NCBI GenBank assembly: GCA_949317995.1
Contig: OX439040.1
Coordinates: 52,465,186 to 52,529,185, forward strand
Direction: 5' to 3'
From: Acholoe squamosa
Taxonomy: Eukaryota > Annelida > Polychaeta > Phyllodocida > Polynoidae
DNA: 64,000 nt
Shown here: one piece after another, positions 46,491 through 60,600 of the stretch
How positions within the stretch are numbered: the stretch's first letter is position 1
Layout of the letters: each line of letters opens with the position of its first letter
The notes under the pieces: model-generated
Told to the model about the DNA's origin: nothing
Database searches by the model: none
Seen by the model: only the letters and a program-made list of their open reading frames with translations
Made by a program: the position numbers and the translations under genes

Positions 46491-49400
46491 GGTGTTAGAG
46501 GGGCACTGCTATAGAGAAGGTGAGAGGTTTAAATGAGAAACAGACTTAGACGTTTAGTGACTGTAGTTAGTGAACTGGAGGAGAATACATCAAGATAACT
46601 TAAGCCTTGTGACTCACCTGCATCTCATCCTGTAGAGAAGCAGTTAACATACCTCGTGTAGTAGTCACCCCGCCTAGGCGATGGGAAGGGTGTACAACTA
46701 CTATCTCTTGTGCTACAATTAGAGGTTAGCCATTATGAGCTATATGAGTAGTACTTCAAATAGCACAATACTATATGCTCCCATCAATGTATATACTTGA
46801 AATTCGCTTCATTACTGTTTAGCCATTCAATCTATCGCTATGTCATATTATAGACATGATGTGATCAGAAAATATCAGAAATTACGAATTACTGTGCAGT
46901 AACAGTAGAAAAGACAGTGTTGTACAAGCTATCCCACAATAACCATACACTGATGTGTCTTATTACTATTCGGACATCATGTATAGAGGCTACATACATT
47001 CTCGTTATACTTGTTTATGTGATAATGGATCTCCTTCAATAATACATAGCACAGCAATACTATTTGAAAGGTTACCTGCTGGTCGCTGTTTATGTTATAT
47101 CATACTACGAAGAATGCAGAAACAAGTACTTGACATTTGGCAAAGAGCTGGGCCACCATAGGGGTGTCTCTGTGACATTTGCGCTGCAGCCAAGTGGCCC
47201 CTTTTTGTACTTATTTATGGCTACATAGATACAAAATAACATAAAGAGATCAGAGATATGTCGTCTGCTGCAAGCAACTTCGTGAAAAGACAAATTTGTT
47301 TGATTGCTTTGGTTAGATGAGGTCAAATGCCTACGGCAGAACATGAGAGCCAGGTGTGGAAGTGTCTGTGTGCAGATCGGTTGGAGAAGAGGTGTAAAAC
47401 AACACGAATATTTCATTGATATTGAATGTGTTATAGCAGAACCTCCTACTTCACTTGGTTGCATCGTTTTTATCAAAAGGGTAATGATTGTAAGATAATA
47501 AAAAATACCAGCTTAAGTTAAATTTAAAACCAGGAGGTGAAGTGGCGACTGGTGATGGGACTTTGTACACTTGGCACACAAAGCTTGAGTGATTGGTCAA
47601 AGGGAAAGGCAACAGGGGAAACAGAGTTTATGGCAGATCAACCCAGAACCCAGTTCATGAAAGAACAATCAACAAATGATGTTTCTCTTTAAAATTAACA
47701 GGTCAAATTCAGCCATATCTGAATGCATCAGTGGATGGTCTTCAACTCTTCTCTTCCATTCACATTTAAAAAGAAACACTTTCGCTTCACAATAACTGAA
47801 GCGGACCACTTTACCTAAGTATGCCATTGGGAGAGGTATGACACCATGCAGGGACAATGATTGTGTTCTATCATTTGAGGGTTGAGAGCCAATATTGCTG
47901 GTGTCTCCTGTCTAAGAGTTAAGGCAAAAAAGAACAGAGTCCCCTATAATGTATTCCCGTGATCATCTATTTTAATCTGTGCTAAATAATTCACACGTGT
48001 GTCCATGTTTCTCCTAACCACCCATCGTGTTTGCTTACAACAAAGAGAAAAGGGCTGGTTGCCTCGTGAAACATATACCAAGCCTTAGCTCCACGTTGAC
48101 GAGTTGATGAGAGCATCTGTCTTTCGTAGGCCATTAGACTGAGAGCAAAAGCAGGTACTTTATGTGGCTCATCCTCCCTACAGCTTTTTTTCCTTTCCGA
48201 TTCCATCTGTTCTTTACCTGACGTAGAGAGCATATGGATACACCCTGATGCATGCTTCAATAGGCTTACTGTTTTATGTTTAAGTGGGAAGATCAGAGCA
48301 TGGAATAAACTCCGAGACTGACGATGGGTTGGAAATAGGAGATAGGGAATGTGTAAAGATCTAAATTGTCTAGCAGGATATATAAAATGTTTTCATAACA
48401 TCAAGACTAGAATAATTTGATATAAGGTAGGAAAGAATGTTTGCATGTAATATGTGCAATCACATTATTGTTTCTGAAGCAAGCACTAGGAAAAGGTAGA
48501 CGAACCCCATGTGTAGGCAAGTAGGCATTTAGCAGGAGGGCATTTTAACAATGCTAGATTAACTATGTTAGGAAATGCCCTCTTGAACCTGTGGGAGGTT
48601 GGTCATCATCTGTTCTGTCGGTTCTCGCCAAAGTACAGCAGTAAGGAGTAGTTCGAGCCTAAATCTGGAAAGATAACAGAACCAGTAATATATCTTATTT
48701 TTCTATTATAAAATAGGATGAAGGCGTGCGTGAGAAGTGTATGTTTTGCCTCTTAGCAGGTACTGTTTTGGACGTCAGGCAGCCTTTTTAAGCGTCTGTC
48801 TCACAAGGTGAAAAGGCGAATCCTCTAAGTGCTATATCTAGCAAGTAGAATCTGTATATGTGTCGGCTAATTTAACCAGCATATCCGCTTGCATTGTATT
48901 CTATATAGCTTTACCCATTTCTTTAGACTATAGACAAAGTCATGCCTATTTTTGTTTTGTTTAACTGTGGGATTAGGGCTTGGGGCAGCAGAATAGCTCC
49001 ACCAGGAGCCATTTGTGATAAGAATAGGCACCAAAGAATTATGAATGGCAACAACCCCTGCCTTGAGGTATGAGCTCAACAAGTGTCCATTGTCCAAATG
49101 TATGGGCCTGGGTCTAGGTGCTGATTCTTCTCCACTGCAGCGCATTTTAACGACCCAAAGCCGTGGGTCCACTATGCACCAAAGGGTGCGATCTTGAGCT
49201 AGTTGTATAAAAATAGATGCACATGGAGGGAGTTGCATGGTCTGTTGCATAGTGGACCCTACTATTAAGATTATCATTCCTGCAATCACTTGAAAAGCAA
49301 AATTTGATGTGATCTGCTAAAAGGGGTCTCAGTGCAGAGTACAATAAGGCCCCCTTTCCCAACACATGTCACATGATTATCATCCATGAGTTAGTCTGAT

Positions 49401-52400
49401 GCAACTGCAGACCCAGTGCAATCTCTAGTTGCAAAAAGGTTTAGTCTCACAGTGGACTTTGGCCTTAAGGCTGCTTTTTGTATTTCCCCATCCCACGTAT
49501 ATAAATAAAATGACACTAGCTATCAATTGAAAGGGTAGGGGAGGTGGCGCATGTGCGATACTGTGGCAGAACCTTAGTAGGAGAGTTGAGTTTGATCAGG
49601 CTTTCGCCACTTTCTATCTATCAATGAACAAGGGAATATATACATGATTAATTCCATTAGGACTATATATGAATTGGTGACAGATTCCTATGACGATTGG
49701 GTTTGAACACAATAACGATCTGTTCCTATGATTGTTTGACCCATTGCAGAATTCTCTTTTCTTCATCTGTTATTAAAAGACTGATCTATCTCAGAATTGA
49801 TAGAATTAAAAGCTCCTGTTGATGCGATCTGTAATGGCTTACCGAGTGCAGATCGGTGTGACCCCAAGGCTCATTTATTAACACGTCCTGGCGCCGTAAA
49901 GGGTGATCTGCCAGAGATAAATTGCTGGCGGCCTGGGGGCAAATACCCTGGAGGCCAGCAACAGTGAGGCAGTGCCCCCCTCACACACTTGTCTGCGTCA
50001 TATCGGGACGCAGCCATCTCCCAGTACGGACCCCCAACTCTGCCTCCCCCAGCATTGCCCTCTTACTGCACTCCCTGCTCTCCAAGCACTGTGGTTAGTC
50101 ACCGAAAGGGAGCCTTGTCTAGGCATTACCAGATGATTCTGCTTGGAGAGTGACACTTTGGCTGTGAGTGACTCATAATGCTGTGGGAATTGCTCACCAG
50201 GTCTAGGCGCCCTATTGCTCACTGGCATCACTCTCACGTCTTCCTCGGTGGTTCTCTATCTAATCTATCCCTCATTTCTCCCAAGCTGTTCCATTATGCC
50301 CAGGTGCTATTCTAACCTCCCTCCCCTTGTCTCCTAAAAGTCGCAAATGATGGCCATTGGTGCTGGGTGTAATATGACAATATGACGGGGACAATCATTG
50401 GCGTGTGGAACTCTAGATATAATATATATGCCCTATGTTCCACATTGTAATTGATCAGATCTTCTGAACATTACAGTGAAGCCAGGGATGTGTCATGCTA
50501 TTGATCACTGTCCCAACATTATAAATGTCTGCTGGGTACCCACCATAGCATTAACAGATCCAGTTAGTAAACTTGATAAATACCAGGGACGCAATTGACG
50601 TCATCCTATGATGCATCAGTCTACATTTAGAAAAGGAACATGAAAAGGAGGATGTGTGTTACCCATTGCTCATGCTCAGAATGTCTAGCCGCCCACATGA
50701 AATTACCACCTTCTCCAATACTTTGCTTTGATATTCTATCATTGAGCTCATAGTTAGGAGATAGTCGATAAAACGTATGCAATATTTGAATTTTTATATT
50801 TAGACCAGTATTGTAAGACAAAGGATATGTCCCACGCTATGGCCAGAAAATAATCGAGCACCATATGTTGAGGGTAACACATATCATTGTTTGCAAAGCC
50901 TAACAACATAAAGGTCCTGTAGAAATGGCTTTCTATAAGCAAGACTCACAATGTCTTAATTAAGATGATAAAAGAACTGACAGTAATAAAGTATAGTCCT
51001 TTTAGAACAAGCCCTGGCAGAGCTGCCAGGGCTTTACTTGACATGTGGATGACATGAACTTAGTAAGGAACTCCATCTGTTTAGGCTGAGGCTACGACCT
51101 CTGACATCTTAGGTCTATGCTGTATCATATCCATTTCGCCCCCCCCCCACCCCGTATATGTGAGCATTTACCAGTAGAAAACAACAAATAAAGCTGATAG
51201 TAGGGATTAACCTGCTAAGTGGCTTTAGAGGGCTCGAAATCCTTGTCTCGTTCTTACTTCGATCATGTCTGGAGAGCTTTGTCTCTAATGGGAAGAGGTC
51301 GGTTGTGAATTATCAACTTTTTTTAGATTATTATGCCACGATCTGATGGGAGGGGTGACCAGAATAACTTACTATGTGGGTAGAGTATCATTGTCACCTT
51401 TATGTCCAATGAGGGGGAGAATTAATTTCTATGGTCTTAACAGTTCACGATTGTCAGCATTGTGACATATCTGAAAGGGACTTCCAGACAATAAGCTACT
51501 TTGGGACCAGCATCTTTCTCCAGCCGCATCTTGATGTATGTTAGTTGTATGGTAATTACATTCTTACTGTAGATTTATAGGGCACACGGCTGCAGTTATA
51601 ACAGGGTCTATAAGTCAGAAGAAGCTCTGTGAAGCTGTTTGTGTCTATAAGGACTAAAAGGCTGTAACTCCTGGGGGTTGTTTTGGCAGTCTGAGAGGGC
51701 CAGGTAGCTTGTGTATATATCCTGAATGCCACCATAGTCCTAACAAACAGGCCCCAGAGATCGGGTATTGTGCCTGTCAATTATAGCACCTAGAGGAGGC
51801 CAAGATTGCCTCGAGGCCACTAGGATCTAAGTATAAATCCCTTACCTATATCATTTCATACCAATTTCACTGTACTATTGGCTAATGTTAACTTTGCAGC
51901 ATCTTGAAAGAAAAACAGAGAATTCTTTATCCATGTCTGCCTCTGCATATTGAATCTGGCTTTATATATGAATATATAACGTATGTGAAATTGTTATAAA
52001 GGTCACCGTGCTAGGCTGCATTAAGATTTGACAACTAGGTCTACATATGAGTTATATCCTAATACAGAGACAGGAAGTTATTTCACCATCCTACCATGCA
52101 CCTCCTTGGGCGATGTAAGGGAGACCATCTCGCTTCTGGCAGGGAGGAGCTTCCCTGACTCCCGCAAAATGATGATGGACTACAATTTCTGGCCGGGCCA
52201 CCAGGGAACAATAGATGTGCCTTGTGGGCCTTGGAGGGGAGGGGTTAGACGCCCGGCTGTAGTGGTAGAATGAGCATGGGCCATGGGATTTCCAGATGCC
52301 TGGAAAGGGGCAGAGCAAATTAGGAGGACCAGGGTTAAAGCGGTTTAAAGAACTACCAGCAACTGCCTGGAGTTGGGTGCCCAGTGAGGCCCTGAGGGTG

Positions 52401-53275
52401 GAATGGACAGGGGCGACCTGATTAATCGCATACTCCTATACTGTAGCTGCCGGACGGAAAGGCCTAAGGGGAAGCCACCCTGGAAGCCATATGTACCTAC
52501 CAGACACTATGGCTCTTGGCAAAGCCACATTGGAAGCCACCTGCTCGACACTCAGACCTTAAGGGAAGCCACTCTTAATGTAGCAACCGTACCGATCATA
52601 CATATCCTGTTAAAAGCCAGAATTGAAGGTATACATACCAAACACTCATGGCATAGTTGAAGCAACTCTGGAGGCCACATGAAAAGCCGCCACCAAAACA
52701 AAGCTTCCAAACTTTTCAGTAGCCCAGGCCAGGTATAATCATGTCCTACCCAATTCATTTTAGGTCGTTCTTGACAGGTTTCCCTTTTCACACTCTAACA
52801 GAAGTAGAATATGTGCTGGCGTCATGTTTCTGTCCGAACAGATAGTTCTACACCCGGGCAGTTCACCTGCTCCCCAACTGCTCAGTGAATAGAGAAGCTC
52901 ACATGATACACAGTCTGAGCTATTCCCTGATGGTGTGCATTGAAGGGTGAGGTAGTAAGGAACGTACATCATCGCCCGCCTGACACCTGGGCCACTGCAG
53001 TAAAGGGAATACAGCACGGGTCCCATCTGTGATGTCAGAGGAGTGTGTAGGAGGGTGAGGACAAGCAAACATCGCACATGGGCATTCTTTATGGGGAAAG
53101 GTTTATTCTAATCTCACGAACAGTCACACATGGCCATGGGGATGAGGATCGTGGAACCACATTCTAACTAGTGCTGGCTACATAAGTGATTTGATTTTAA
53201 AAGTATGTGATAGTATCTTACTATGTGGTGTATGAACCTGAATGCCCGCTGTCTTTAAAGATTCCCCAAATGATG
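46491..53275. other. Non-coding, nothing firmly recognised
   Basis: About 6.8 kb. The longest ORF is 140 codons (48867-49289, minus) with no motif. GGAAGCCAC-like words recur loosely at 52470-52700 without a regular period. Confidence 0.4.
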
Positions 53276-53373
53276 ACATTATCTTATAGAAAGACTTAAC
53301 ATCGATGCAGGGATTTGACTCTTAACATTATCATATAGAAAGACTTAACATCAATGCAGGGATTTGACTCTTA
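53276..53373 (+). repeat. 49-bp tandem duplication
   Basis: The unit ACATTATC(T/A)TATAGAAAGACTTAAC and onward to GACTCTTA is present twice in a row with few substitutions. It is a recent local duplication. Confidence 0.85.
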
Positions 53374-53818
53374 ACAACATTTCAATTACATTTGAAGTCT
53401 TGACACTAGCAAAGGAAAAAGTCACCTCATAAAGCAGATTTTCCCTGGAATGAAAAGATGATGATTTGTGCATCAGTAGTATCCACTTCAGTCCACGTTG
53501 TCCTAATACATACAACAACCCAGTTCATGGATTTCCTTTTCCTTGCCCATTATGCACCATTCTGATATTGACCTAAGCCATTACAAAGCCTCCTCTGGTA
53601 TACCAGACCATTATGAATGCCTCAGTGAATGGCCATGTATAGCCACTCGGTTAAAGGGCTTACATGATACTATAACAGGGTAATCGGCACGTATATCGAC
53701 CAGCGGGCTGATAATGGTAACACAAGCTGAACAGTAGGATGCTATGTAATACTAGCCTTATGAATTGGCTTAAGCCGAGATAAGCCCTCTTGTCCATTAC
53801 AGTCCAACTAAGGATGAG

Positions 53819-54126
53819 TACACTGAAAACCTAGAAGTTCTGAAACTAGTTAGCGGTGACCACTTTAGGTCCTCAAGTTGACGATACCTAAAACTACAGC
53901 TTTAGGTAGTCAAAATGACGACTTTAGGTCATCATCCTGACGACCTGAGTCATCAATATGATGACTCTGTACTGTCAGTATTGTCATCCTGATGACTCAG
54001 GTCGTCAGGATGATGACCTAAAGTCGTCATTTTGACTACCTAAAGCTGTAGTTTTAGGTATCGTCAACTTGAGGACCTAAAGTGGTCACCGCTGACTAGT
54101 TTCAGAACTTCTAGGTTTTCAGTGTA
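53819..54126. mobile_element. 308-bp foldback element, near-perfect palindrome
   Basis: The left arm (53819-53955) and right arm (53990-54126) are each 137 bp and, by eye, differ at a single position; the loop is 34 nt. The tips are TACACTG/CAGTGTA. GATGAG lies on both outer sides (53813-53818 and 54127-54132), consistent with a 6-bp target duplication. The arms are built from repeats of GTCATC and CTTTAGGT. There is no ORF. A diverged relative lies at 56890-57031. Confidence 0.85.
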
Positions 54127-56364
54127 GATGAGAGTTCTTTTTCACATCCACCACAGTGTGCCCAGCCAAATATTGACTGCTGCTCTGCAATAACATACTC
54201 CTTGCCATCTTCGGAAGCATGGCCATGTGAATTCTTCTACAACCTGGGCCCAGCGCAGGCATAGTCAGAGTGGCATCACAGTAGAAGGTAGTACCAGCCA
54301 TTGCCTATGCTATATGGATTAATATGGGCGGTAAAGTATGTGTGGTTGCCTGAGTAGATGACTGTGTTGTCTGTACTTCCCCTGATGGCAGAAAGTCAAT
54401 GGGAGGTTAGCAGGGGTCGCTGGACATCCCTTCCTGCTGGTAGAGGACAATTTGGCTTACATATGTGATCAATACACCACACATTGTCGTTGTAGAGAAA
54501 AGTTCAAGCGAACTTACATTTTACAATTCAACCTTTGTATCTAATTCAGTGGATGTTTGATCTGTTCCAAAAATCAGGCAGATTCTTTCAGATGACATAA
54601 GTGGAAAATGAAACAACAAAAGTAATTTACCTCAAAAGAGTAATCACTCTGTCAGAAAAATGTAAGGAAGTTAAAACATTCATTTTGCTGACATAAATTT
54701 AGATTGCACAGCACCGATTGAACAGGCAGCTGTCTTTTTTATCCTTTCCAAGACGGCTAACTGGCCTTGGGAAATTGATCTTGTGAACAGGAAATTCTCT
54801 TGGTCATTAGCAGAAGGTAATTGCTCCTTTTTGCAACTGTTGGAGAGTATGCTTAATTTTTTTTAAATGGGGCGCATAAGGGAATAGATAACAGGTGTGT
54901 CCCTTTGGGATGAGTTACCGGGGTAGCCATAATTGGCGACCTGGAGGATGGAACATAGATGAGAGAACAATGCTAAGCAGGTTACTTGTGACATACAGCA
55001 CCCATTTGTGTGTAGCTCTGTTCCATAAACATTATCAGTTTAGCCAAATCTAAATAGGCTTTGTTATATATGGTGCCCTGTGAGGGAGGAATGATGGCAG
55101 TGTTTGGTTGTTGCGGGGTTATTTTCCTTTTATAAAGAGCCCTTTGTTCTGTCTACCATAAAGTATAACATGTTAAAGTTGATGCTGTATGAGGCATCTG
55201 AAATTAAATTTCCACTGGCAGTACTTTTAGTGAAGTATGAAAGAAGATTGGAAGTAGGGCAACACAATGTCCCTTATTTGTGGTTGGGATAGGCGCAACA
55301 AGCAGTTCTTGTCGAATATGTTGTCAAATTAGTGCACACAAATGTTCTGTATGTGTGCTAGTGTGTAAGGTTCGGAGGGATTGCACTGCAGGCATAAAAA
55401 GCATTGAAGGGATGGGAAAACACGAGGGAAGAAAGTTTGGACGGTGTAAAAGGTTTATGGTCGGTCATGATGCATTATTCAGGCCATAGCCGCCATGATA
55501 AATTTGCCAAGGTGGCTCCCCTAGACGGGGCCCTTCCCAACCAGTCCTAATGAACCAGCCTAACGGTGGAGGGAGCTACCGGCGCCCTTACATTAGCATT
55601 TAACGTCCACCCGTACTGATGGTCTTTTTTTTCTCACTAATGGTCCTTTTAGGATGAGGCTCTTGTCTGCAGGGTGGATGCCTCTAAGGTGTAAGTGGGG
55701 ACAAATAATCACTTACTCACCCCTGCCTTGCCCCTTACCGCCATACTAGAGGTGCATTTATAAAGTGGCAGCCAGGCTAAGCCTCACCGTATATATACCT
55801 CTGGTTAGTGCCTATCCAGCTTAAACCTGATCCTTATTCAGCAAGGCTAAACCCAAATGAGCAGGTCCTTAGTGGTGTCCACCCTCTGGGGTTGTATTCA
55901 GGCAGCGACGTAGGCTGATGAAGCAAGCAAAGCCAGCAGGAGAAACCTATCTGTAACCCTAGGAGGCAATCCAGTATATCATCAGCCTAGACAAAGAGAT
56001 AAGGGCATATACTCCCATTAACCTCAGTCCTTTGGTGGGGAGCAGCTCTATCCTCCCTTGAGGGCTGCTCAAGAGGGCCCTTCACTGCCGTCGACCTTTC
56101 TTTAGGTGATAGAGAAGATGTAGGCCCTATGGAAAAGGTATACAAGGGTGATCATGCAGCGGCTTTCAATTGTTTAAGCAGTGACTGGGACCCCCTAGAA
56201 CTATACCCTACCTCTCATTAAACCTTCCCTCACAATTTCCTTCCACTGACTCTAACTGAAATCACCTTAGTCGAACTACTGAATGTATTAGGTTAAACCA
56301 CTCCCTACAAACATAAGGTGACATACAGAAAGACTTGTTATTTCATGGTGAGAACGTAGTCTAG
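54127..56364. other. Non-coding, nothing firmly recognised
   Basis: About 2.2 kb. The part from 55490 to 56330 is more GC-rich than its surroundings and may be an old repeat, but I could not assign it. Confidence 0.4.
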
Positions 56365-56809
56365 TGTAGGGGCACAGTTTATAATAAGCGTCACATAGGT
56401 ACGAGTTGGGTAGTTCCCGAGTGGAGTGTACACTCAGGTCTAAGAAGGGTATGCTGGAGTGAGCGGTGGCAGCACTGCTCTCCGAGCTTCCTGCCTTAGA
56501 CTCGAGAGGTCACTACCCAACCTTCGGCTATATAAGGCCAGGTCGGTAGCTGCTGGAGAGAGAACCCTCACAGGCTCTGTACGATCAGTAAGCACTTCCC
56601 TCCTCTGGTTACAAGAACTTACCTAGTAACTCATTGTATGATTGTCTGAATACCCTGATATGAATACACTTGAACTCGGAAGCCCTTAGTTGGATTGTAA
56701 GCAGGATTCTGAATAAACCTTGTTGCCTCTTCTGTACCGGAGATTGTCGTTCGGTAGTTCTTTTCGGATTAGACATACGAACCCTAAGTCACAATACTTG
56801 ACCATTACA
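56365..56809 (+). mobile_element. Probable solo LTR of another gypsy-type element
   Basis: About 445 bp starting TGTAGGGGCAC, the same first eight bases as the transcription-sense start of the complete element's LTR. It has TATATAAGGC (56529-56538), AATAAA (56712-56717) and an end near ATTACA. The flanks CTAG and CTAT may be a decayed 4-bp duplication. No internal region (PBS, gag, pol) follows, so it would be a recombination product. The rest of the sequence differs from the 418-bp LTR, so it is a different family. Confidence 0.6.
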
Positions 56810-56889
56810 CTATAGAAATGTATGGGAATCCCATTCCCAAGGCGAGCGTGAAGCACTGAAAAACTGAGAGGCACGAAAGTAGTCAGTGC

Positions 56890-57031
56890 AGATGACTTTA
56901 AGTCCTCAGGTTGACGATACCTAAAACTACAGCTTTAGGTCGTCAAAGTGGCGACTTTAGGTCGTCATCCTGACCACCTAAGTCGTCAGTATGATGACTT
57001 TCTATTGTCAGTATGACGAGTTTAGGTGGTC
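56890..57031 (+). mobile_element. Diverged single-arm relative of the foldback element
   Basis: It is collinear with the left arm and loop of 53819-54126, sharing GACGATACCTAAAACTACAG and then CTTTAGGT(A/C)GTC. Downstream (to about 57075) there are further TTTAGG and GACGAG words but no matching right arm, so it is a damaged copy. Confidence 0.7.
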
Positions 57032-57075
57032 ATTTGACCTTGACTACCCTAAACTCGTCTGTATTGACGAGTTTT

Positions 57076-57961
57076 AGGCGGCGGCATGTTTTCTGTGAGA
57101 AATATGTCGCCATTCTCCATGCTCCGTCTTTTCCACCCGCTCCGGGGTTCGCACATGCACGGCTCGCTACCTTACAAAATCCAAGATGGGGACATTAACA
57201 TTGCCGGTCGAGCAAGGAGCTAAATAATGTGAGTTTTTGTCTAATTTACAGTGTAAAACCATGAAATAAACACATAGTTCAACTCAGACGGCCTCATTGG
57301 AAATGGCCCGACATCTGCAAGTGGAGAAATACCCTGAAATGACAGATCATCCTTGAACTATGTTTATTTTTCTAAAAACAATACTATTATGTCCAATGTG
57401 ATATTTTGGTCGATTCTCCACGTTTGATACCAAATGACCGCCGAGTACTGAGAGACATGGCGGTGGTCATTTAGCTGCCCTTGCCCGGTCATTAAAACCC
57501 CGTGGGGGTAGTTGAGTGGGGAGTGCAGTTGGCTGGTCAGCTGCTTCCATCCTGCACAGACCACCTTAGTCTGTTCCCATGCACACTGCCAGCTTGTTGG
57601 ATAGGCCTGTCACAGGCTGCTGTTCAGGCAATCTCTGTTAATAACTTTCATACAGGGAATTCGGGCCAGCTGGACAATTCTAATTGTTGAAGATGACCAC
57701 AGGCACACTGTGACAGACCATTATGTTTACCTCCTGTTCACCGAGGTAGTTGTGAAAAAGCACTGTCCCCCTCTCATGGGCACATTATTCATGTTAGCAC
57801 CCATTATGTTGCTGGTAAACACAACCACAATGTGCCGCTTCTTGTTAAACACCCACTTATAAACACTCAACGTCAGTCAGGATTTTAAACATCCAACCTC
57901 TTATCAAAGAACAGGCCTCAGCTTTTCAGTTCGTCCAGTTCCTGCTTCCGACTTCTTTCTT

Positions 57962-57963
<2 letters not shown>
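57076..57963. other. Non-coding, nothing recognised
   Basis: About 0.9 kb with only short ORFs. Confidence 0.4.

Positions 57964-58042
<79 letters not shown>
57964..58042 (+). repeat. (CT)n microsatellite
   Basis: About 39 CT dinucleotides, the longest of the three arrays in the window. Confidence 0.95.
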
Positions 58043-58047
<5 letters not shown>

Positions 58048-60489
58048 TCAACAAGAAAGGTCGTTTGTCCGGCACAGAATCTTTCACCTTTATGAAAATG
58101 ATGATCCTTCATGACCAATCACAAATGCAAAGCAGTGCCCCGACATGTAGGCCCATTTCAAAAGGTTAGTTTGATGGACTACAGTTAGTGTATCGATGGT
58201 AGACTACTAAAGAAATGTTGGTGGTTGCTCTAATGATAGTTGCCATTTAGTTGATTGCCAAAGGTTTCTCTTTAGAGGCTTATTTACTTTTCTCTGAGTT
58301 GTGATTAACTATTGCAGGATGCAGCCTTTGTTAATAGAGATCTGCTGGTATCAGTGTTGGAACTTTTTATACCTAACTGGTAGATGACAGAATGAGCTAC
58401 CATATCAATCTGGGATATTTCACCTAGTCCTGCACACATCCACAGGGAGAGGTTGTGGTTCTCCAGGTTGCATATAGTCTGGTTTATTTGACCATAATAG
58501 TATTTACTGCCCCCTGTAAACCACAACTTATCCTATCAAGCTTAGGATGGTCCACTGATAACCAATTCAGGAATCTCAGTAGTAGGATAGTGGTCAAACA
58601 AGATACATGCTCAATTTTTGAATTAGGCCAATCTCAGACACATTGAAACGATACTCATCAGAGGCATCGATAACAGTTACTCAACCAAGTACTGATCAAA
58701 TAGAGGACACAACGACATTGGATTGAACTCCCAGAATAGCTTTACCATAACCTTTTGCCTGCCTCTCTGGAGCTGAGCCAATTAACTTACTAGCTAGATA
58801 GCTACAGGCGCTGTTAAATGTCTTTCACTTGGCACTGGGCTTGGTATTGTAATTCAATGAAGCAGTAGAAAAGTGGATAAGTCCTTGGCAGCCATGTGGT
58901 TTCGAGTTACAGCCAACAAAGGTCAGGTGTGGGAGTAGTGTAACTAGATATATACAATTGAGATACTTGTCCTTCAGCGGCCCATCTGCCAATAGAAGAA
59001 AGGTATATTTTTGTATGATAATGTATGTGGGCAACAAATGTAATACCTGCCTGGTAAAATATTAAGCTGTTGCTGTAGTGTTCTTGCAGCAATCATGCTT
59101 GTCCTGTAATAACGATTGCACCCACATTGATATCAATAGAGGGTTAACGTTCACCAAACTATTGGAAACTTGTCCACCTTGATTATTCTGCTGAACCATA
59201 ATATCCTGTCTCTTGTGGCCCTCCTTGTGGCCTTGAAAGTATACACCAAAACAGATTCGGGTCCCAGTTGTCAAACCTTAACTTCTGATATCCTTTTTCT
59301 TGATCATCTATTGTCCAATTAGACCAACCTTGCCTAACACTGTAAACTGAGGCTGTCTTAAAGGACCTCTGTGACATAACCTTGGCAGAGTAATGTAATG
59401 GGGGTTAGGCCCTTGGGGCTCAGGAAGCAGCCATCGGTTAGTGGTCAGACTGGTCACTTTATTGATGGAGTTCTTCCTCCTTTGGGGAGATCTGCAATTC
59501 CCTCGTATTCTATCACTACTTCCATGAACCCCACTGCTCTATTCTAACAAGTATCTAGCTTCACACCCAACCATAAATCATTGTGTCCAGCATCCCTCAT
59601 ATATTCCATTAAAAAATGTATATTTCAGTTATATCTGTAACTATCTGTTATGAAATAATTGAGTTGCACCACGTGTAGTCGACTAAGGTTTTCTTACTAC
59701 TATTCAAGATAAAGTGTTCTGTTTTTTACAACAAGAGGAACGGGGTGCAGACTAGAAGGGAATGTGTATCTTAAGAGCTTTCTTAAATTTCAGGAGGATT
59801 GGACGAGCAATTCTGTGTTGATCATGCTAGGATAGACAGGCTAGCATATCGGGGGCATATTTCAGAATAGTGGTACAAGTCTTAAATGACCCCCAATGCC
59901 TAGACCAAACATAAGGGAAATATTCTGCTCCACCGTGATAGGCACAAAGAAAGTAAGACAATTCCAAAGGTTGACCGGATGTACATCTGATCCATACTCG
60001 ACAAATTAGAAAGTCCGGTGTCCAATTAACCTGCAGCACCCAGTAGTTTGGTGAACAGTATTACTCAATTCTCTGCAAATAGACAGCAGAAAAAGCAAGG
60101 CCCAGACTGCGGTCTGTCACAGTGTATCAGGCTATTTCTTGAGAAGCAGTCTTCAAGCTGGACACAGCTCACCTTCTGTTAAAGTCTACTGATGTACATC
60201 ACCCATATGATGTAAAAGGCTGTAACCACAGGAGCATTGAGGACTTTGTCAGCTTTTTCAGCAGGACTACCGTAGGTACTGCCTGAGTCGTGACCGGGGT
60301 CCATAGTGGATGTCGTCTGCTTCTCATGAGCAGCCGACTTTTAGATGTAATGAAGAGAGGCCAGATCCTAAAGTGTAATGGTGGTTCGTGACCTGTTTTC
60401 CTATCATCAGCAAAGAGCCATCTTTTCAGGCGCAGGCCATCCCGAAGAGGGAATTATGAAGGATTCAGTTATGAACTGGACACTTAGTA
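58043..60489. other. Non-coding, nothing recognised
   Basis: About 2.4 kb with ORFs under 75 codons and no repeats seen. Confidence 0.4.
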
Positions 60490-60600
60490 CCCAGCAAATT
60501 GTTGTTATCTGTCGCCATGATTGGTCATCAATGGTGACTCCTTTTTGAGTGATAACCCACTGCGTCATCTTTCACCACTTGTGTGTCTGTCTCACATGGC

